22,794 bases of DNA from Chromera velia (Eukaryota; Sar; Chromeraceae). The translations under genes were made by a program, and so were the position numbers. The notes beneath the pieces were generated by a model. It did no database searches, was not told the DNA's origin, and saw only the letters and a list, made by a program, of their open reading frames with translations. The DNA is taken from contig JAHBMJ010002110.1 of NCBI GenBank assembly GCA_018398765.1, forward strand, positions 1-22,794, written 5' to 3'. Within the stretch, counting starts at the first letter, position 1. Every line of letters starts with the position of its first letter. Of this stretch, positions 1-10,136 are shown piece after piece.

Positions 1-113
1 TCGGTTTTCCTTCTGCAGATCGAAAGAAGGTGACCACGGAAAGAAAGGTGCGATCATCTTTTTTTCTTCTTCAGGCTTACTTTCCAGCGCCCGCATCATA
101 TTAATAAATGGCC
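1..113. other. Downstream flank of the minus-strand gene; no gene assigned
   Basis: This short stretch lies beyond the stop codon of the minus-strand gene. On the plus strand it contains two pyrimidine tracts ending in CAG (CTTCTGCAG ending at 18 and CTTCTTCAG ending at 74) that look like 3' splice sites. A plus-strand gene might enter from the left, but no conserved coding sequence follows. Confidence 0.3.
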
Positions 114-3100
114 TCAATGGAGAGGCCTTGCTCTTGCAGTACACAGACGCACAGACACAGGAGCCACTGTGGCCCCGAAAGAAGCCCCTCCAATCCCTTC
201 AAGTGCGGGCCTCTGCATCGGAATGGGGGGTTGGGATGCGGGCCCTTCCCCCGAGTGCTGTCGTGCAAAAGCGGGGGCTGGCAAAGGGGGGTTTGCGGGT
301 GCTCTGGTCCTCGCGTGGGGCGCTTCCCCTTCCTTTCTGGCTGACTGCAGAGGCAACTTGGGACGCTGCTGCACTTCTTGAGAGGAGACGGACATGGGGG
401 ACGACACAGATGCGGGCGCGGCTCTGTTGATCGTCTCCTCCTGTGTGGGCGTGTGTGGTTGTGCATTCGGCTGCCTGTTCACTGCTGTGGTGAAGATGCG
501 GGAAGGGAGGGGGGGGGTGGTAGAAAAAGGAAAAGGGGGGGGAACAGAGGAAGCAGAAGAAGAGGAAGCCGAGGGCAAGTTCTGTGAAGAGCGGGGAAGG
601 GGCACTGATGGTATATCTGCTGCATCTCTGTGCGTCTCCACGCTCGTACCTGTGTTTGTGTTGTTCGGATTTCTTGAACTGTTCTGGGAAAACTCCATCA
701 TGTTGCGTTTCGGTTTCTCCTGCGCCGTCTCGTCTTGGTTCAGTGAAGTCTGTCTGTCTTGAAACAGGGGGGGGGGTCTCTTGGAAGGTGGGGGTGGGGG
801 AAGAGGGCAAGAAAAGACTTGCTTTTTCTTTTGCCGTTCGGATTCTGCAGAGACCCCTGGGGCTTCATGATGTTGTCGGGGCCTCTTTCCACTCTCCCCA
901 GAGGATGAACTTCCTCCCGTCTCGCCCCCTTTCGCTGTCCCTCTTTGGCTGTGGCTGTGCCGACTGTGACCGTGGTGCGAAGATCTGTGACGATGATGCT
1001 TCTCTATGCCTCTCTGCTTTGCCGCTTGGAGAATCTCATCGCACGAGGGAAGAATAACAGCACCCAGACCAATGGAGGGAGCGCTGGGGGCGCACACGTC
1101 TCCCGGAACGGCCACACGTGCCATTTGGGACCCCGGCAGCTCTCCCTTATCCACGCGCTGCCTCCATGCGCTGGTTTGTTCGTTCAGAACAGCGAATGTT
1201 TCAGAGAATGGAGTACCTCCGGGAGGCGATGTTTTTGGGATCCCCACAGTGTAGACAAACGACCCATTGTCCTTGAATGAAATCCCTGTTGTGGGATCTG
1301 TGTGGACATTCGCAGGGTCACTGCGGAGAGGCAGTTGGTTGCCAGTGGAGGAAGTGTGCGTTGTCTTCATGTCAGTGCTGTGATCACTCTTGCAGGCGCC
1401 TCGAGACTCCGGGTGGTGATGTGCCGCCGCCGCCGCCGTACCATCGCCCCACAGGTGGTGAGACGACTCGGAGACTCCGAGGTCGATCTTGGAGGCGCGT
1501 CTCCTCTGCTTCTGAAAGTCGGGTTGCAGGGCGTAGTGGTGGAATTGGTCGCGCGAGAGCTGCAACGCCGCACAGTGAGAGGGTTGACAAATTTGAAAAA
1601 AAAAACTCAAAGAACCAAAGGTTTTCCTTCCGGCACTAATTTGAAAGACCCGACGAAAATTCCGTTCACATGACGGTCAAGAGAAGGAGACATCTGGGAA
1701 CAAAATGTTGCTGAAGCTTCTTGCGTTCCTCAAATATGTTGTTCTTTCTCCCCCTTTTCGTTGTTTCTGCCTCTTGTTCTCCTTTGGCCCAGAAACCTAC
1801 CCCTCTCTTTTCCACAACGCAAGCTTTCGCTTTCTATCTCTCTCTCTTTCTGCATATGCAGCTCACTGAACCTGTTCAGATCAGCTGTCTTCTTCTCTTC
1901 TTTCTCCCCCGACCCTCTTCAAGACACTCCCTCACTCACTGACTCACTCACTCACTCACCTCGAGAGACGCAAACGCCCCAACAGTCTCCACAGGGACCG
2001 GCCCCTGCTTCTCCTCCATGGCCGACAGCCTAGAGATCTTCTTGTCCTTTTGGTGCTTCAGGAACAGCTGGACGGCATACTCCCAACATCCTGCAGGCAG
2101 CAACAGATCAGAGAAGAGAAGAGAAGTGAAGAGACAAACATACTCAGCCGTCTGCCGATGTACTTCGATTTTCATTCACTGACTGCGGAACCCACTTTGC
2201 ATGCAATCCTCCTCTATGGCATCCGAACTCAGGCAAGACAGAGTAACTTCAAAATTAAAAAAAAAGCTGTCTGCAATTCCCCCGTCCAACCTGACGAACA
2301 GTTCATCCACCCCGCCAAATCACTGAAAAGGACCCTCAAAGAAGCAACGAACCTACTTACCGCTGTAGTAGGCGAGTCTGAAGATTTGCGGTAGCGTCGC
2401 GTCTCTAGTCTCCTTGATCGACAGTCCGTGTACTTTCAGGTGGGCCTCCTGACAGATAGATAGACACAGGCATACAGAGAAAGACAATGCCATTTCCCCG
2501 GCTCTTTTCGTTTCATGCACACAACAGACGAGAAAAAAAAAACAAAAACAAGAACTAGAGGCACAAGAACAACATGGCCACTCACTCACTCACACACCGG
2601 GAGAGAGAGAGAGAAAGGAGACGCGGTTTGCGGTTTCGCTGTGACTGCCAGAGACGGGAGAAAAGGAATTGAACGCGTGGCACGGTCAAATACAATAGGT
2701 AAAAAAGCGAAGCAAAGGGGAGTCTGGCGTTGCCTTGAAACCCTTGGGACAGGTTTTGTTCCTGAACCCCCGAAGAGTCCGCCAAGTCCAGAAATGCACA
2801 CCTCTCTCTCGAAAGACAAAGAGAGAAAGAGAGAGAGAAAGGGAGAGAAGAGAAGACTCACGAGTCTGTCCCCAAGAAGTCCCGACTGCTCACGAAGGCG
2901 TCGCAGAAGTGCGCGTCTCCCCTCACACCCCATTTGCAACGCGATTCCCTCACTGCACACAAACCGGAGGAAAACGAGAAGAGCCAGCCACTATGCAACT
3001 CTCACCCGTTTCAGTTAGGTTTCCGGTCCCAAGGGCTCACGACGACCCGGTAAAAGCCAGGATTGCGCTCTCCAGCCATGCATCCAGCCAGCCAGACAGA

Positions 3101-4960
3101 AAGAAGAAAGGGAAGAAAGAAAAAGAAAGTAGGCAGACAGATGCTCATCCGACCGACTGACTAGAAAGGAATTGTCGCCCGCAGTCCGTCTGCAGACCTC
3201 ACAACGGCCATCTTTTTGTCGCCTTTTCGCTTCTTTTCCCGACGAGCGAGGCTCTGCAGACAATTAAGTGAAGAGTGGGTCTTGAGAATTTCAGAGAGAA
3301 AGACAGAAAAAGTCCGGAAACTACCCGAGAAATGAGCGACAGGAAATCATGCACATATGCCTTGTGAGTCACACAGAGATACAGGGAAAGGGGGGACAAC
3401 TCAGTTATTCATTATTCCTCGTCATTGGAACAAACAGAAAAAGAAGCAGAAAGGCAACCCAAGAACCCTCCCACCCCCCCCTCAGTGCAAACTGACTGAC
3501 TGACCAGTCTGGCTTTGTAGGTCCTGAAGGCCATGTGGCTGGCCGACATGGGGATTTCCTTCCGGTGTTCCAGGTGCAGACGCAGGGCGCACTTCCAGAC
3601 ACCACTGCAGAAAGAAAAGAGAGAACAGAGAGAGAAGAAAACAACATCTTCTACACACGCATCGGGCATGCACTGCAGTGCTACCTCGAAGACTTGCATG
3701 CAGCAGGAAGGAACAGAACGATCACTCCCCCGTCACCCTCAGAAGATCAACGGAGGCGGCTATCACACGGACACACCAACAAACTAAAACAGCAGCAGTT
3801 CAAAGGAACTCTCGTGCCTGCCTGACCTTTCTGCTGCCACCTTCAAAAGCTGCTGCAGGGACGTTGAGTGGACCGTGTGGCCTTTGTACCCTGCAGGCAC
3901 CCACACAAAAGAACAGGAGGGAGAAGAGGGATCATGGAGCTAAGTCTAAACTTTGTGCCGTTTCCACCTCTCACCTCGCTCTGCAGTGTCTTCCTTCATG
4001 TGGCAGTCGAGTTCGCCCTTTGTCCGAGATATCACGTAGAATTCGGTTGAATGAGGGGAAAGGAAAGAAGCATCATGCTGGGGAGTCTACGACTACAGCT
4101 CCATTCACTGGAAGGAGACGAACCTCATTCCCATCCACCCCTCTATGTGTCTCTTTCCACTGAGATAAGTCAAGCTGACACGCTTCCGTACGTACCTGTC
4201 ATTTTGATGGCTTTCCTCAACAGTTCTCTTCCGCCTTCTCCAAGAGAGAAAGAGATCCTCTCTTTGTATGCAGGCAGCTGCACGTGGGCACGCATACATG
4301 CATGCATCCACGTACATACAGACACACACAAAAACACATGAACAGACAGGCCGGGGAAGTGAAAAGTTCAGTCGACGGATCGACATATGACTCTCACAGA
4401 CAGAAAATAGGATAAACAAAAACGTACGTAAACCCCCACTCCATGCACACCTCAGGGACCTACAGTCCGTCCAGCATACCGTCCGTTTGCCCACTGACAT
4501 GCATGCACCCCTCCTCTCCGACACCTTTCCTTCCGTTCGACGCAACACACACAACACAACCAGTCGCCGAGGGGGTCCTTTGCCTTTCCGGAGAACGACA
4601 CGACTTCTCCCCCCCCCCCCCCCCCCAATCCTGTCTTCCCCTCTCCTCTCCTCTCCTCCCGGTCTTCTGGTAGCTGACAGACTGGCTGACTGGCTGATTG
4701 ACTGACCTTTTCCCTGAGGTGTTGCGGGACGTCGTCGAGAGAGTTGAGAGACTCCAGGGAGTCCTCGACTTCTGGCAGGTCGGCGTCTCCATCCATCACC
4801 TCAACGTCCAGGTCCGACTGCGTGCAGGCCCCCTCTCCCAACGTGCCTGCGTTGCCTTCTGCTGCTGCTGCAATCAACCAGGCGAATCAAAACGGTACTC
4901 AGTCTTCCTTCAACTTCCCCTTGCTTTTCCCTGACCCCCCCCCACGTCTCTCTCTCTCAC

Positions 4961-5024
<64 letters not shown>

Positions 5025-6867
5025 CGAACGAACGAACGAACGAAAGAAAGAAAGAAAGCAAGAAAGAAAGAACGTAAGAAGGAAAGAGGGAAAGTCGCAA
5101 TGCAAACAAAATGAAGGGCATCGAGCCACACTCAATCACTCCAAACCTTCTCTTATCTTCAAGTGACTGTGCAGCAATTCCTCTACGTTTCTTCTCTCTC
5201 TCGTCTCTTCCTTCTGCAAACCGACCAAGATGATCGCCCAAAGCCACTGCCGACGCCCCCCGAGAAGAGGACGAGGGCTCTGGAGGAGGCACTGAGAAGG
5301 ACACAGGGGGCTCGTCGTCACACACTCTCGACTCGGATCCTGCAGCAGCACCAGCAGCACCAATGTGTGCAGCCCCGCCATGTCCATGTCCCTGCGCGTG
5401 TCCATCCCCCCCCCCCATGCCCATGTCTTCATCGCGATCTGACGCAGAGTCGTTAGTGATCTCGAATGAGGGGGGTGCAGACGGGAGCACAACCGCGTCC
5501 GGGTCCATCTCAGATACATCTGCCTCTAGTAGGCCTGGGTGGGCACACAGCGGAACGCGAAAACCGACCACGTCTCTCTCCGGCACAACCCGGAGAAAGC
5601 CAAGGGAAGGGTCAAGCAGTCGGGAAGAAGCCCCGCGACCACCTGCTGCTGTAGGAAGATGTGCTGATGCTGACCCAAGCTCAGGAGAAACGGGAGTAGA
5701 TGTGAAGGGAAAGGGTGGGTGGGGAAGTGCAGTTGCCGAATTCCAACTGGAGCCCGAATTATTCAAGTTCAGTCTGCTCGGTCTCCCAGTCCCACTCTCA
5801 CTCTCTCTTGCCCTCCGGACACCCGCTGGTGAGGCTGAGAGACTTCCCCTAGCGGCCATTGCGGAATACCCAGGCGGTACTGGGAGGAAGGCCCCCTTCC
5901 CCTCCCCTCCCTCTTCTGCAAGAGGATCTGCCCCCCCCTCTCTCCTGACAAGAGAAAGAGAAGTCGCAGAGGACACCAGGAGAGAACCCTGCCCTCCTAC
6001 ATCAGAGGCAGATGTGGACCTAGACCCCCTCAATAAGGTGTCATTCCTAGTGCAAGGCAAAGGGAGAAAGTGAGAGGAAGAGGATGCTGCTAAGGGGTGA
6101 GGTTGGCAGATGAACCCTCGTCCTGATGGCTGCACATGTGCAGAGTCTGAGGAAGTTATTGCTCTAGAGTCTGGGGGTGCTGTCTTCCCTTCATCTTCCT
6201 CATCTATGAGGTCCTCTTCACCTTCTCTTTCTAACCGCGTCTTCGGTCGTTTCTCCACGACCTCAAACTCATCCGGGGTCATATGGGGCATCGGCGGGGA
6301 CCTCCCCCCGTCCTCTCCAGGCGGGCCTTCACAGTCTGTCACAAGGACATGGGGTCTCTTCCCTTGACGGTGAACGCATTCGCCGACAAACCCAGGTTGT
6401 TCCTGTATACAGCACATACCCAGAGTCCGATTTCCCATACCCTCAGCCTCTTCCAAGAAGGGCCCCCCATTCCCTTCTCGATCATCCATCTCTTCAAAGC
6501 CTCCAGGAGGACTCAGAGCACCCCCGCCCCCTTCAGGGTCCTTGCTGCTGTTCATATTCCAGCCAGGAGGAAGCCATCCTTCAAGGGACCCTTCCCACGG
6601 CTGTCCGATGTCTCCTTCTGTGGCCATACACTCCATTCCGAATTCTGAGGGGGGAGACAGAGGGAAGAGGGGGTCAAACGTTCCCATCTCCCCACTTGTG
6701 GAACGACCAAAAGGAGGGGGGCTCTGGAAAGAAGAGGAAAGAACCCCACCTTCCCCTTCTCCATCCCCCAATACGCCTCCTACTTGTCCTGTCTGTGAAG
6801 TCGAACGAAGCAGGTCTGACTCTCCATGCAACCACCCGAAGGACCTCTCATCTCCTTGAAGATCCAT
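114..6867 (-). CDS. Spliced gene for a large, mostly disordered protein with a PPR-like helical-repeat core
   Basis: I modelled 11 exons on the minus strand: 6867-5226, 4867-4707, 4277-4196, 3890-3827, 3604-3505, 3253-3203, 3067-3041, 2948-2862, 2448-2361, 2090-1960 and 1559-114. Every junction is GT-AG, phases agree throughout, and the total is 3879 nt (1292 residues plus TGA). Residues 1-595 are Gly/Ser/Pro-rich and acidic. Residues about 595-812 are charged and helical, with repeated patterns such as SGVWKCALRLHLEHRK and YYSGCWEYAVQLFLKHQK; these resemble the helix pair of pentatricopeptide-type repeats (aromatic-x-x-Ala-hydrophobic-x-Leu-Phe). Residues 812-1292 are His/Ser/Pro-rich and disordered. 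PPR proteins usually bind organellar RNA, but no targeting peptide is obvious, so that role is only inferred. The start at 6867 is the first ATG of the open exon. Two acceptor-like CAGs lie just upstream (about 6952 and 6922), so a further 5' exon is possible. Exons 6-8 are the least certain, especially the 27-nt exon 7; skipping it keeps the frame. Confidence 0.72.
4609..4626. repeat. Poly-C run (18 nt) in intron 2 of the minus-strand gene
   Basis: There are 18 consecutive C on the plus strand (G on the transcribed RNA), followed at 4639-4659 by a CTCCT-type repeat. It lies inside the intron between exons 2 and 3 and is likely length-variable. Confidence 0.9.
4961..5100. repeat. Purine-strand microsatellite, (AG)n then (GAAC)n and (GAAA)n, in intron 1
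   Basis: The plus strand is almost pure purine: long AG dinucleotides to about 5022, then GAAC/GAAA tetranucleotides to about 5100. A short (CT)n at 4947-4958 precedes it, so the CT and AG arms could form a hairpin. The tract lies within intron 1 (4868-5225) of the minus-strand gene, so the RNA would carry a long pyrimidine run ahead of the exon 2 acceptor. The long minus-strand frame continuing through it is an artefact of the repeat. Confidence 0.9.
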
Positions 6868-7965
6868 ACTGAGGGTGTGTGAGGACTTCCACTGCACTGC
6901 TTTACCTTCCTTGCCGATGCACTGAGTATGGAAGAAATGAAAGAAACAACACTGCAAGACAGTTCATGATCATGGCTTCAGCTGGGAGTCATCAGTCTAA
7001 AAGATGAGCGCTGCAGACTCCATTTAAAGAGATAGAAGCAAGCGACCGATACCTATGAGCGTGCTTGATGCTTCCGGTAATCACTTCTCTCTTCTGTGTC
7101 ACATGAAGTGTAAGGTAGAGCACAGTCAGTCACTCATAGCTTGGAGGAGTGTCTGTCTGACGCCATCGAATCGACTGTGGCCCCGGAAAGCGAAGCGGGG
7201 GGCACTTACCAAACTTTCCCCAGAGCCCACGATGCATGGAGCTTTGGTCAAAAAAAAGGCCCCGGAAAGCTCCGGCCGCGCCTCAGTGGCTCAGAAAAGC
7301 GTCAAAAATTAACCACCTACCCTCGTTTGATCCGCTATCACTTGCTGCCAGTGCGTCCAAAGTAGGCAGGCGGTTTTAGCATGGTTTTATAGTCAGTACT
7401 GCCAAACAATACGTGTCGCACTCTTCCAGCATACGTGTCAAGGAAGAAGGAAGAGGGATCGTCTGGTCATTGTTCTTTTGAAAAACTTTGAGACGTCGTT
7501 GAGTTGCCCTCTTTCGGGACCACAAGAAGAGTACCGTCTCCGCCGGCCATCGATGATCGATCTGCATCCCTCTCCTCTCGATTCGCTCCAAGACTTTCAA
7601 CACTGTCAGCTGCACACCAACATCGGGTGAGACGTCGAAGCAATGCACAGCTGTCTGCGACTGTTTGTGTGTCTTCATAGATTCTTGGAAAGTCGTTAAG
7701 CGCTTCAGCTATTCCCGCTCTGTGTTTGCAGCATTCAGTGTTGACTGGGACTGAAGACATACATGTAGCTGTCCTTGAATGTCCTGCATATGCGTCGGCC
7801 TGGTATTTCTGTCTGTTTTCTTTTCTGCCTCCGTCTATTCAGTTTGTTGATGCATACCCGTCTCCGTCAGGAATTAACGTCTCTTCGTGAAAAAATGCGG
7901 ACTGCGTCTTCTCCCGGCCTGGATTGGACCGGTCACAATCAATCACGCTCATAATTTTTGCTGAA
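6868..7965. other. Intergenic region between divergent genes, proximal part
   Basis: There is no convincing gene here. Open frames of 85-100 codons exist on both strands (for example minus 7376-7678 and 7467-7760), but they overlap in different frames and show no recognisable domain. Two direct copies of GGCCCCGGAAAGC lie at 7179-7191 and 7258-7270. The part next to 6868 should hold the promoter, 5' UTR or an unseen first exon of the minus-strand gene; two acceptor-like CAGs there support an upstream exon. Confidence 0.5.
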
Positions 7966-9770
7966 AAGACTCTCCTCGCTCACTTACCCACTCGCTCACG
8001 CGCTCTCTTCCTCAATCCCTTCCTCCATCGCTTCATCCTTGCCTTCCTCCCCTGACTTACTGACTCACTCACTTCTTTGCTCATCCACTCACCCCCTCAC
8101 CCCCTCACTCTTTTCCGCCGACCCTCCCTACCTGCCTCCTTCCCTGCCTGCTTTCATCCCAGCTTCCTTCCCTCCATCCCTCTGCTCCTTCACTCACTCG
8201 TTCAGTCGCTCATTCACTCACTCACTCAGTCACTTACACACCAACCCGCTCGCTCACTCACACAGACACCAAGCGACATCCACTTACTCAATGCCTCTTT
8301 CACTAGCTGACTCGCTTGCTGACAGACTTCCTCGCTCTTTCTTTCTTGCTTAATGTCTTTCGTTCTCTTTTTTTTTTTTTTTTCTTTTCTCCCCTTTTTT
8401 ATTCTTTGTGCTTTCATCCTTCCGTCCTTCTTTCCTCTCTTCTTTGTTTCTACACTTTCTTTCTTCCCTTCTTCCTGTCTTCAATCCCTGTTTTATTTCT
8501 TCATTCTTCCACTTTCCGCCTGCCTCCTCTCTTTCTGCATGTTTTTCCGCTATTTCTTTTTTCCGTCCTTTCTCCAGTTTTTGTTTGCTTGCTCGTTTGC
8601 TGGGTACTTGTTTATCTACCTGCTTCTTTCCTACTCAGACTTTCTTTCCTTGATTCCTTCTTTCCTCCCTGCTTTATTCTTTCCGGTTTCTAATCTTCCT
8701 CCCTCCCTCCTTCCCTCCCTCCCTCCGTTCGTCTCTTCCATTTTCATCCCTTCGATCCCCCCTTTCCTCCTTTCTTCCATCCTTCCTTCCTTCCTTCCTT
8801 CCTTCCTTCCTTCTTTCCTTCCTCGGAAGTTCATCCCTCCCTTCCTCTCGATCACCCTCCCTACCTCCCTGCCAGGACCTGCCTCCGTCGCGCCCCCTCC
8901 TTCCTTGCTCCCTTGCTTGCTTCATGCTTCCTTCCCTGCTTCCTAGCCTTCCTCCCTCATGAGTCATGATCTAGCCCATGATGATAGATCTCAAACTAGG
9001 TCTTAAATTCCGTCCCTCTGTCTCTCCTTATTTTGCTCCCACTTTTTTGCAAAGATGTTGCAAAGTGGGGCTTGAAGCGGCACCTACTGTCGCAGCCGGT
9101 GGCAGCTTCTCGTGCCTTGATTAATTAGCCCTGAAGTCGCATGAAGAACGTTCAATAATCTTCAATTGAGGCTACAGGAAATTCATTAAAAAATTAAGTG
9201 AATGATGGGTCAAAAACTCAAAGTTAAATAAACCATCGTCAAAAAATAAAAAAAATCATGATGAAAGAAAGATTATTCGAGATACTGTTCGACCACTATG
9301 ACATTTTATATTAAAATGATATTAAAAGAAAATCAATTTTCTTATCAGATGTTTAAATATTTTTAAAGATGCATAGCATAGCATTATGAAAAACCCATAC
9401 AAAAGTATTTTTAAATATACGAGTTTACAAAAGGCCTGTCTAAGCCTCACTAAAGTTTATGCTCGTATAAAAAATAAGTTGTCGGTAGCTTTTGTTAAGC
9501 GTCAAAATGTTTGGGCGGCTTCTGCCATTATATATCATTAATTCAAATCTGAGTAAATCAGAATGTTCATGGTGTGCCTGGGGTGAAACCACCATGACTC
9601 TGGAAAACGAAACAGGGGGCACTAAATTATGAAATAACTATAGACCAAACAATTCTCGCAACTGTGAGCGTACCTTTCCGCAGCTTCAACCATGCAACCA
9701 TATAACGTGCATCTAGTATGTACGAATAGCGTGCGTCAAGCAATTATCATTTTTCTTGCTTTCCGGGGCC
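7179..9770. repeat. Dispersed 13-bp motif, two direct copies and one inverted
   Basis: GGCCCCGGAAAGC occurs at 7179-7191 and 7258-7270 on the plus strand and at 9758-9770 on the minus strand. A related sequence (GGAAAACGAAACAGGGGGCA, about 9602-9621) resembles the bases from the first copy onward. The inverted arrangement spans about 2.5 kb containing the pyrimidine tract and AT-rich island. This might mark ends of a decayed element, but no target-site duplication was found. Confidence 0.4.
7966..8955. repeat. About 1 kb of nearly pure pyrimidine sequence on the plus strand
   Basis: The plus strand is overwhelmingly C and T for about 990 bases. The first third is dominated by CACT/CTCA tetranucleotides (about 8040-8270), then T-rich sequence with a T run near 8370, then CTTC/CCTT repeats with an almost perfect TTCC array at about 8778-8822. 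Open frames of up to 197 codons (Ser/Phe/Leu/Pro-only) are composition artefacts. Long mirror-like homopurine/homopyrimidine tracts are known to form triplex (H-) DNA. No gene is seen in it. Confidence 0.9.
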
Positions 9771-10130
9771 GTTCGCAAGCTTGTTTGCGTCACATGCTTG
9801 CTGCTGCATGCATGGAATTGCATGGAAGATCTCAAAAGGCCCCGGCACGTCAAATTCTTTGAAGCTGCATACGGTAGAACATGGTGCCGGGGTCTTGTGA
9901 GCTACGCCCGGGCCCTCTATTAAAGTCATTGAGCCGTCTACATGCAATTGACGGTCTACACGTGCAAAAGATGCCCTTCATTGCCCTGTCGAAGCCCTTC
10001 ACTCCTCGCGTCGGACCTCGACTCTCGATTAATTTCTGCATCACCACTTTCAATACTTGGGCACTGATATTTCACTCCGATCCAACGACTTCCATGTCGT
10101 GCGGTTTCAGGGCGATGGGCAAAAAAAAAG
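8956..10130. other. Intergenic region with AT-rich island upstream of the plus-strand gene
   Basis: From about 9120 to 9660 the sequence is distinctly AT-rich, unlike the surrounding DNA, with no usable open frame. After it comes GC-richer sequence with an inverted copy of GGCCCCGGAAAGC (9758-9770) and a 9-bp inverted repeat CCCCGGCAC/GTGCCGGGG (9840-9848 and 9884-9892) that could form a hairpin with a 35-nt loop. Degraded mobile-element sequence is possible, but no transposase or reverse transcriptase is present. Confidence 0.5.
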
Positions 10131-10136
10131 TATAAA
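10131..10136 (+). promoter_or_regulatory. TATA-like box abutting the predicted start codon
   Basis: TATAAA lies directly against the ATG at 10137 and follows a run of nine A. If it is a real TATA box, transcription would start inside the modelled first exon and the true start would be a downstream in-frame Met (for example the one at about 10532). If it is chance, the sequence is just an A-rich leader favourable to initiation. The sequence alone cannot decide. Confidence 0.3.

Noticed and set aside
4957-5225. Extension of exon 1 of the minus-strand gene through the AG tract
   Set aside because: The frame stays open only because of repeat composition; the donor at 5225 joins exon 2 in the right phase, and exon 2 joins the conserved core.
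5363-6073. 236-codon plus-strand open frame
   Set aside because: It lies opposite exon 1 of the minus-strand gene, is Pro/Ser/Arg-rich by composition, and has no domain or splice context.
7376-7760. Two overlapping minus-strand frames (about 100 codons each) as a small gene
   Set aside because: They are in different frames, have no recognisable domain, and no splice pair joins them convincingly to the downstream gene.
8353-8946. 197-codon plus-strand frame of Phe/Leu/Ser/Pro
   Set aside because: It is a product of the pyrimidine tract, which contains almost no purines and so few stop codons; not a membrane protein gene.
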